From a bacterium (GTDB taxonomy: Bacteria > Bacillota > Clostridia > Oscillospirales > Oscillospiraceae), in assembly GCA_004560375.1 (NCBI GenBank), contig SFVC01000009.1, positions 1 through 64,000 on the forward strand: a stretch of DNA of 64,000 nucleotides, in the 5' to 3' direction. Positions 58,754-64,000 of this stretch are shown one piece after another; position 1 is the first letter of the stretch; the number at the start of each line of letters is the position of its first letter. Position numbers and translations under genes: made by a program. The notes beneath the pieces were generated by a model. The model was not told where the DNA came from and did not search any database. It was given only the letters and a program-made list of their open reading frames with translations.

Positions 58754-60286
58754 ATGGAGCTGTACACCGCCGCCCAAATGCGGGAGATCGACCGCCGCGC
58801 CATTGAGGAGCGGGGCATTCCCTCCACCCAGCTGATGGAGAACGCCGCCCGGGCGTTGGCGGACGCGGTGCTGGCCCGCGCTCTGCCGCCGGAGGGGCCC
58901 CGGGGAAACGCGCCCTCCGCGGTGGTGTACTGCGGCCCCGGCAACAACGGCGGGGACGGGGTGGCCGCCGCCCGGCTGCTGCTGGAGGCGGGGTGGCGGG
59001 TGAAGTGCGTCCTGGTGGGGGATCGGGCCAAAATGACCCCCGACTGCCGGGAGATGGAGCGCCGCCTGAACGCCGCCGGGGGGACGCTGGAGGACTTCGA
59101 CCCTGAAGACGAGGAGGCGTACCTGGGCTTTGACGCGGCGGTGGATGCCATGTTCGGGGTGGGGCTGAACAGCCCCCTGCGGCCCGACGCCCAGAGGGCG
59201 GCGGAGTGGATGGGGCTGACCCGGTGGGTGGCGGCGGCCGACGTGCCCAGCGGCGTCCACGCCGACACCGGGGACATACTGGGTGAGGGGTGGTGCGCGG
59301 CGGTGCGGGCGGACGTGACCGTCACCTTCTCCCGGGGGAAGCCGGGGCTGTACGTGGGCAGAGGGGCGGTGCACAGCGGCGAGGTGATTGTGGCCGATAT
59401 CGGCATACCGGAGGATCTGTATCCGGAGAATGAGTACAGGAACGCCGTGGTGGAACCAGGGGAGATCCTGCTTCCCCGGCGCGCCCGGGACAGCCACAAG
59501 GGGGACTACGGCAGGCTGTTTATCCTGGCCGGGAGCCGGGGCTACACCGGGGCGGCGGCGCTGTGCGCCAAAGCGGCGGTGCGCTCCGGGGCGGGGCTGG
59601 TGACGCTGGCCGTGCCGGAGGACGTATACCCTATTGTGGCGTCGAAATGCTGCGACGAGGTGATGGTGTGGCCCTGGCCGGAGGACGACGGGGCCGTTGT
59701 GGACAAGGCCAGGGGCTGCGGCGCCGCTGTCATCGGCCCCGGTTTGGGGCAGGGCGAGCGGGGGGCACGGCTGGTGCTCACCCTGATGAAGGAGCTGGAC
59801 TGTCCCATTATCCTGGACGCGGACGGTCTAAATATCATTTCCAGACATATAGATGTGTTGGACGAGCGGAGAGGGCAGACGATCCTCACCCCCCACGACG
59901 GGGAATTCGCCCGGCTGTCCGGGTGTGAGCTGCCCATCCGGGATCGGCTGGGAGCGGCGTGGGGGTTTGCCCAGGCCCACCGCTGCACCCTGGTGCTCAA
60001 GGGGCACCGCACCATCACCGCGCTCCCATATTGGGGCCGCTTTATCAACCTTACCGGCAACCCCGGCATGGCCAGGGGAGGCAGCGGGGACGCGCTGGCG
60101 GGGCTGGTGGGGGCGCTGGCGGTGCAGGGCGTCCCAAGGCCGCTGGCGGCGGTGTGGATTCACGGCAGGGCCGGGGATCTGGCGGCGGAGGACAAGGGGG
60201 AGTACGGCATGACCCCCTCCGACCTGATCGAGCAAATACCATACGCAATCAAAGAGTTGGTAAATAATGAGGAGGAATCTGGATAG
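58754..60286 (+). CDS. nnr: Bifunctional NAD(P)H-hydrate repair enzyme
   Basis: A 510-residue fusion of epimerase (YjeF N-terminal, about 1-210) and ADP/ATP-dependent dehydratase (ribokinase-like, about 225-505). It restores damaged NADHX and NADPHX. The epimerase motif is GPGNNGGDGVAAARLL near residue 61; the dehydratase shows ILTPHDGEFARL near 377 and TGNPGMARGGSGDALAG near 435. The gene lies in a Bacillus acpS-like context: lipoprotein, alr and mazF follow, although acpS itself is absent. Confidence 0.95.
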   Translation: MELYTAAQMREIDRRAIEERGIPSTQLMENAARALADAVLARALPPEGPRGNAPSAVVYCGPGNNGGDGVAAARLLLEAGWRVKCVLVGDRAKMTPDCREMERRLNAAGGTLEDFDPEDEEAYLGFDAAVDAMFGVGLNSPLRPDAQRAAEWMGLTRWVAAADVPSGVHADTGDILGEGWCAAVRADVTVTFSRGKPGLYVGRGAVHSGEVIVADIGIPEDLYPENEYRNAVVEPGEILLPRRARDSHKGDYGRLFILAGSRGYTGAAALCAKAAVRSGAGLVTLAVPEDVYPIVASKCCDEVMVWPWPEDDGAVVDKARGCGAAVIGPGLGQGERGARLVLTLMKELDCPIILDADGLNIISRHIDVLDERRGQTILTPHDGEFARLSGCELPIRDRLGAAWGFAQAHRCTLVLKGHRTITALPYWGRFINLTGNPGMARGGSGDALAGLVGALAVQGVPRPLAAVWIHGRAGDLAAEDKGEYGMTPSDLIEQIPYAIKELVNNEEESG

Positions 60287-60912
60287 TGCGCAGGATTTTG
60301 TCTTGTGTACTGATGATGACCCTGCTGCTGTGCGGCTGTAAGGCGGGCGGCGGAGAGACCCCGGAGGAGGCGGCGCTGAACCTTCGGGACACCTATCTGG
60401 GGTTGGCGGGCTGGAACGCCGAGGCGGATATCACCGCGTCGGTGGGGGACAAGGTGTTTGACTTTACCCTCAATGTCCAGTGGCGGCGGGAGGGGGAGAC
60501 GGTGCTTGCCATCACTGCCCCGGAGCTGCTGGCGGGCATCACCGCCCGGATCGCCAAGGGGGAGACGGTGCTGGAGTACGACGGGGCGGGGCTGTCCCTG
60601 GGCCTGCTGGACGGCAAGGGGCTCACCGCCGTGTCCGCCGTGCCCTGGCTGATGGAGCAGATCGACAAGGGCTACATGGCCAAATGCGTCTGGGCCGGGG
60701 AGGGCGGCGGACAGCTGCAGATCACCTTCCGGGATCCGGAGGCCAAGCCCGGGGAGGGCACGGAATATCTGCTGACCTTCGACCGGGAGAGCCAGGCCCT
60801 GCTGTCGGCGGAGGTGAGCGTGGACGGGACGTCGGTGCTGACGGCCGGGTTCCGCAATTTTACGATGGAGTTGAAACAGGATGACACGGGAGACGGCGAG
60901 AACTTGGGCTGA
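60286..60912 (+). CDS. LolA-like lipoprotein
   Basis: A 208-residue lipoprotein. The signal peptide ends in a lipobox (LLLCGC, Cys at residue 18). Beta-strand-like alternation through the mature part and the position between nnr and alr match Bacillus YdcC, a LolA-type sporulation-related lipoprotein, though I cannot show homology by motifs. The start GTG 60286 overlaps the nnr stop by 1 nt and has GAGGAGG upstream. Its 3' end overlaps alr by 32 nt. Confidence 0.75.
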   Translation: MRRILSCVLMMTLLLCGCKAGGGETPEEAALNLRDTYLGLAGWNAEADITASVGDKVFDFTLNVQWRREGETVLAITAPELLAGITARIAKGETVLEYDGAGLSLGLLDGKGLTAVSAVPWLMEQIDKGYMAKCVWAGEGGGQLQITFRDPEAKPGEGTEYLLTFDRESQALLSAEVSVDGTSVLTAGFRNFTMELKQDDTGDGENLG

Positions 60913-62014
60913 GATCAACCTGGGCAATCTGGAGCATAACTACTGGGCGCTGCGGGGCTGCGCCCCGGACAGCAAATTCCTGGGGACGGTGAAGGCCAAC
61001 GCCTACGGCCACGGGGCCATCCCGGTGGCCCGGTATCTGACAGAGGAACTGGGCGTGGATTACCTGGCGGTGGCCTGCCTGGACGAGGCCGCCCAGCTGC
61101 GGCAGGCGGGGATCATGGCCCCTGTCCTGATCTTGGGCTACACCCAGCCGGAGCTGGCGGCGGAGGTGGTGGCGCTGGACGTGACCCAGACGGTGTTTAC
61201 GCCGGATCTGGCCCGCGCCCTGTCCGAGGCGGCGGGGGCCGCCGGGAAGCGGGCGAAGATCCACCTGAAGGTGGACACGGGCATGAGCCGCTTGGGGGTG
61301 CTGGATCACGACCCCGAGCGGGCGGCGGCGGAGATCGCCGGACTGTGCGCCCTGCCCCATCTGAAGCCGGAGGGGATCTTCACCCACTTCGCCAACGCCG
61401 ACGGGGACGAGGGGTACACCATGCTCCAGTTCACCCGATTTCTGGACGTGCTGAAGGAACTGGAAGAAAAATATGGCCGCACCTTTGAAATCCGCCATTG
61501 CGCCGCCAGCGCGGCTGTGTTAAACTATCCCTGTACCCACCTGGACATGGTGCGCCCGGGCATCGCCCTGTATGGGCACTACCCCGACCCCTCCTGCGAG
61601 GGGCTGGACGGGCCGGGCTTAAAGCCCGTCATGTCGCTGTACAGCCGGGTGGCGGCGGTGCGGGACTTCCCGGCGGACACCCCGGTGAGCTACGGCTGCA
61701 CCGCCCGGTTCGGCGAAGGCGGCGGACGGACGGCGGTGCTGCCCATCGGGTATGCCGACGGGCTGCACCGGACGCTGTCCAACCAGGGCTCCGTCTGGCT
61801 GGACGGCCGGCCACGGCCTGTCATGGGCCGGATCTGCATGGATCTGTGCATGATCGGGCTGGACGAGGCCGCCAGCGTCCGCCCCGGCGACGTGGCGGAG
61901 ATCTTCGGAGAGCGCCTGCCGGTGGAACGGCAGGCGGAGCTGGCGGGCACCATCTCTTATGAGCTGCTGACCGCTGTGGCCCCCCGTGTGCCAAGAATCT
62001 ATGCGGACGCATAG
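60881..62014 (+). CDS. alr: Alanine racemase
   Basis: A 377-residue fold-type III PLP racemase making D-Ala for peptidoglycan. The PLP lysine is in VKANAYGHG (Lys38). The second catalytic residue, Tyr, is in SYGCTARF near 270, and the GYADGLHR and MGRICMDLCMI blocks are typical. It starts inside the lipoprotein gene at ATG 60881, so translation is coupled. It is one of two racemases in the window; the other is at 34250. Confidence 0.96.
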   Translation: MTRETARTWAEINLGNLEHNYWALRGCAPDSKFLGTVKANAYGHGAIPVARYLTEELGVDYLAVACLDEAAQLRQAGIMAPVLILGYTQPELAAEVVALDVTQTVFTPDLARALSEAAGAAGKRAKIHLKVDTGMSRLGVLDHDPERAAAEIAGLCALPHLKPEGIFTHFANADGDEGYTMLQFTRFLDVLKELEEKYGRTFEIRHCAASAAVLNYPCTHLDMVRPGIALYGHYPDPSCEGLDGPGLKPVMSLYSRVAAVRDFPADTPVSYGCTARFGEGGGRTAVLPIGYADGLHRTLSNQGSVWLDGRPRPVMGRICMDLCMIGLDEAASVRPGDVAEIFGERLPVERQAELAGTISYELLTAVAPRVPRIYADA

Positions 62015-62166
62015 GATAGTCAGGGAGCCCGCCGGAGCGCCGGCGGCGAGCCGCGGCGGTTTTTCCCTGCCAGGACGGTATAAAAGCCGCCGCCCCGTGG
62101 GAGAATGATAGTACCCGTTCTACATAAGCGTAGACGGGCACTATATCCGGCGGAGTGTGAGATCCT

Positions 62167-62532
62167 GTGGACAACAGCGTCAAACGCGGCGACATTTTTT
62201 ATGCGGATTTGAGCCCGGTGGTGGGCAGCGAGCAGGGCGGCGTCCGCCCGGTGCTCATCGTCCAGAACGACACCGGCAACAAGCACAGCCCTACGGTGAT
62301 CGCCGCGGCGATTACCTCTCAGACGGGCAAGGCCCGCCTGCCCACCCACATCACCCTGGCCTCCCACAGCTGCGGCCTGCCCAAGGATTCCGTGGTTCTG
62401 CTGGAGCAGATCCGCACCCTGGACAAGAAGCGGCTCCGGGAGCACATGGGGAAGGTGGACGATCAAGTGATGAAACGGGTGGATAACGCCATCGCCGTCA
62501 GCTTCGGGCTCAGCCCGGAGCGGTTGGTTTGA
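62167..62532 (+). CDS. mazF: MazF/NdoA-type endoribonuclease
   Basis: A 121-residue PemK/MazF toxin that cuts mRNA at short sequences. It shows KRGDIFYADLSPVVGSEQGGVRPVLIVQND and the TSQTGKARLPTHI loop; RTLDKKRL and MKRVDNAIAVSFGL close the fold. GTG 62167 is used. In Bacillus the MazE-type antitoxin gene lies directly upstream; here the 152 nt after alr hold no convincing antitoxin gene, only a hairpin at about 62117-62141. Confidence 0.93.
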   Translation: MDNSVKRGDIFYADLSPVVGSEQGGVRPVLIVQNDTGNKHSPTVIAAAITSQTGKARLPTHITLASHSCGLPKDSVVLLEQIRTLDKKRLREHMGKVDDQVMKRVDNAIAVSFGLSPERLV

Positions 62533-62620
62533 AGAAAAAATGCGCGCCCTGCCCTGCCCGGGGAACCGGGGAGGGCAGGGGCTGTGTAGCGGCAGAGAAA
62601 ACCATGGAGGTAACTTACAT

Positions 62621-63121
62621 ATGAAAAAATGGAAAATCGCCGCGGCCGCGGCCTGCGTCTGCTTCCTGTTCACCGTGGCCTACGCCGCCAACGCCGGTGG
62701 GGCCGACGACCCGCTGGTGACCTTGAGCTACCTGAACACCACGTTCCGAACCCAGGTGCAGACCATGGTGGATCAGACGGTGGATCAGCGCAAGGCCGAG
62801 CTGGAGGACGCCCTGGCCAAGGTGCTGGAGCAGGGCGGAACCGGAGCGGCGGGCGGAAACGTGTTCTCCGTCGTCACCCTGAGCCAGGGGCAGACCCTGG
62901 TGGGAGACGTGGGGTGCGAGGTGATGCTGCGGATCGGCTCCGCGGTGTGCGGCTCCACGGACAGCGTGGGCCTCATCGACACCACCACCGGGGGGAACCT
63001 GGCCAGCGGCGGGGCGCTGGTTACCAACCATCTGTACATGGTGACCATCAGCACCCGGTCGGTGACCGCCACCTCGGGGACGGTGAAGGTGCTGGCCCGG
63101 GGGCCCTACACGATCCGATGA
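62621..63121 (+). CDS. Secreted protein of unknown function
   Basis: A 166-residue exported protein. A signal peptide covers residues 1-22 (KKWK, hydrophobic run, YAANA). A short helical or coiled-coil segment (TMVDQTVDQRKAELEDALAKVLEQ) follows, then a Gly/Ser/Thr-rich C-terminal half with strand-like repeats (GQTLVGDVGCEVMLRIGSAVCG, TTTGGNLASGG). It may be a surface or spore-coat component. GGAGGTAA precedes ATG 62621. A large GC hairpin (62548-62582) lies in its leader. Confidence 0.65.
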   Translation: MKKWKIAAAAACVCFLFTVAYAANAGGADDPLVTLSYLNTTFRTQVQTMVDQTVDQRKAELEDALAKVLEQGGTGAAGGNVFSVVTLSQGQTLVGDVGCEVMLRIGSAVCGSTDSVGLIDTTTGGNLASGGALVTNHLYMVTISTRSVTATSGTVKVLARGPYTIR

Positions 63122-63222
63122 GTTTCGCCATTGTGCACAGTCTGACAGAAATTGGGCGGGGCTGTGTCATAAATATTTAACAATTATTTCGCAAAAAATC
63201 CATGGTTTTTCCTGGGGGGCTG

Positions 63223-63231
63223 TGGTACACT
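63223..63231 (+). promoter_or_regulatory. Extended -10 promoter candidate for a small RNA
   Basis: TG at 63223-63224, one base, then TACACT at 63226-63231 is an extended -10 element. The -35 (TGGTTT near 63203) is weak. Confidence 0.4.
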
Positions 63232-63237
63232 GTGGTT

Positions 63238-63377
63238 GTCAGGAAAAGTGAGCCTGACGATCCAGCTCTCCCCTGCACTCATTTAACCGGGGCTGCTCCG
63301 GCTGTGGCCGGAGCCCCCCGGACAAAACGCTCCGAAGCCTATGGCTCCGTTCGCCGCCCGCGAGGGCGGCTTTTTCG
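63238..63377 (+). ncRNA. Candidate structured small RNA
   Basis: About 140 nt with no gene run from a promoter to a terminator. It can form GTCAGG / CCTGAC, a large CCGGGG..GCTCCGGC / GCCGGAGC..CCCGG hairpin (about 63286-63321), and ends in a GCCGCCC / GGGCGGC hairpin followed by TTTTTC at 63353-63376. I do not recognise it as 6S, SRP or tmRNA. Confidence 0.45.
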
Positions 63378-63417
63378 TCGTCGCAAGGTTCGAAAATCGG
63401 CTTTGTGGGCCGCCCTC

Positions 63418-63446
63418 TTGAAAATTGATCTGCTATCTTATATAAT
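63418..63446 (+). promoter_or_regulatory. sigma-A promoter of gltX
   Basis: TTGAAA at 63418-63423 and TATAAT at 63441-63446 have a 17-nt spacer. Confidence 0.8.
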
Positions 63447-63562
63447 AGGGCCACTTGAATTTGATTTGGGGGTTTTACCCAGGGCAAATCAAAACTGTCC
63501 TGCCACCCCCGCCTCCCGGCGGGGGTGGCAGGGTGAATCATCATGATTTGGAGGTTTTACCC
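63447..63562 (+). promoter_or_regulatory. gltX leader with repeated ribosome-binding-site segment
   Basis: GATTTGGGGGTTTTACCC at 63463-63480 recurs with one change as GATTTGGAGGTTTTACCC at 63545-63562, just before the gltX ATG. TTTGATTTG (63460-63468) pairs with CAAATCAAA (63485-63493), and the same CAAATC could instead pair with GATTTG at 63545-63550 beside the ribosome-binding site. A 14-bp GC hairpin (63499-63531) lies between. It looks like a translational switch. Confidence 0.55.
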
Positions 63563-64000
63563 ATGACCATAGACAAAGGCTGGCTGGACGAGATGGAGGC
63601 CCGCATCCCCCACGGGGAGGCGCGCACCCGGTTCGCCCCCTCCCCCACAGGGTATATGCACGTGGGCAATCTGCGAACGGCGCTGTACACCTGGCTCATC
63701 GCCCGGCACAACGGGGGAAAGTTTATCCTGCGTATTGAGGACACCGACCAGGGGCGGCTGGTGGCCGACGCGGTGGACGTGATCTACGCCACCATGCGGC
63801 GGTGCGGGCTCACCTGGGACGAGGGGCCGGACGTGGGCGGCCCGGTGGGGCCGTACATCCAGACCGAGCGGCGGGATCTGTACGGGAAGTACGCCCAGCT
63901 GCTCATTGAGAAGGGCTGCGCCTACCGCTGCTTCTGCACCGAGGAGCGCTTAGAGGAGCTGCACAAGGACGATCCCAACGCCAAGTATGACCGGCACTGT
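63563..64000 (+). CDS. gltX: Glutamyl-tRNA synthetase, 5' part (runs past window end)
   Basis: The first 146 residues of a class I synthetase. ARTRFAPSPTGYMHVGNLRTAL near residue 20 is the HIGH-type motif for Glu/Gln enzymes, and ILRIEDTDQGRL near 55 continues the glutamate-binding site. CRCFCTEERLEEL matches bacterial GltX. GGAGG lies 8 nt before ATG 63563. It is truncated only by the window. Confidence 0.95.
   Translation, partial: MTIDKGWLDEMEARIPHGEARTRFAPSPTGYMHVGNLRTALYTWLIARHNGGKFILRIEDTDQGRLVADAVDVIYATMRRCGLTWDEGPDVGGPVGPYIQTERRDLYGKYAQLLIEKGCAYRCFCTEERLEELHKDDPNAKYDRHC

Overview
The window is a GC-rich chromosomal segment of a spore-forming, low-GC-lineage Firmicute, most likely a gut Oscillospiraceae (Flavonifractor, Pseudoflavonifractor or Lawsonibacter relatives). 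The reasons are a complete spo0A, the dipicolinate synthase pair dpaA-dpaB, T-box leaders on ileS and pheST, a Bacillus-like nnr / lipoprotein / alr / mazF block, a yaaO-darA-holB-ricT block, and sigma-A promoters with 17-nt spacers throughout. The lineage comes from gene content and recall, not from a database search. Nearly all of it is core genome; there is no prophage, CRISPR array or rRNA operon.

Layout. 1-2.4 kb: tRNA-Arg(CCT), a 5' half of a second tRNA-Arg, and typA. 2.2-7 kb: an XpaC-like membrane protein with a small partner, a DUF5655 protein, cinA and a secreted stalk-domain protein. 7.2-10.2 kb (minus): galM with a split transketolase. 10.3-16.8 kb: a DUF1538 membrane protein with a double PII-like protein, a Nudix hydrolase, then yaaO-like, darA, holB and ricT. 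16.9-19 kb: an ECF sigma factor coupled to a membrane-anchored serpin. 19.1-22.8 kb (minus): ileS behind a T-box, with a REP-associated transposase (RAYT) gene between T-box and ileS. 22.8-28.4 kb (minus): ptb, prmA, an XRE regulator, thiI, comF, an RHH protein and secG. 28.5-36.5 kb (plus): recJ, rel, and an ATP-grasp / racemase / Mur-ligase operon. 36.5-44 kb: pulA (minus), spo0A (plus), then ahcY, a flavodoxin-like gene, pncB and a rubrerythrin (minus). 44-48.5 kb (plus): dpaAB, corA, LytTR-DUF3021 and two tiny paralogous membrane proteins. 48.5-58.7 kb (minus): the polA to tsaD operon and T-box-controlled pheST. 58.7-64 kb (plus): nnr, lipoprotein, alr, mazF, a secreted protein, a candidate small RNA, and gltX running off the end.

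How the parts connect. Translation is a strong theme (ileS, pheST, gltX, thiI, tsaD, prmA, rimI, typA), and three synthetase loci have leader structures that look like RNA switches. Envelope and sporulation genes form a second theme (alr, the MurE-like operon, spo0A, dpaAB). Nucleotide and stringent signalling is a third (rel, darA, PII-like, Nudix).

The most unusual points are: the ECF sigma factor whose translationally coupled partner is a transmembrane serpin carrying an anti-sigma-like N-terminus; the three-gene ATP-grasp / Asp-Glu racemase / MurE-like cassette lacking the DNPR motif; a RAYT gene with REP palindromes inside its own coding sequence, sitting in the T-box-to-ileS leader; and a gltX leader in which an 18-nt segment is repeated over the ribosome-binding site, with a strand able to pair with either copy.
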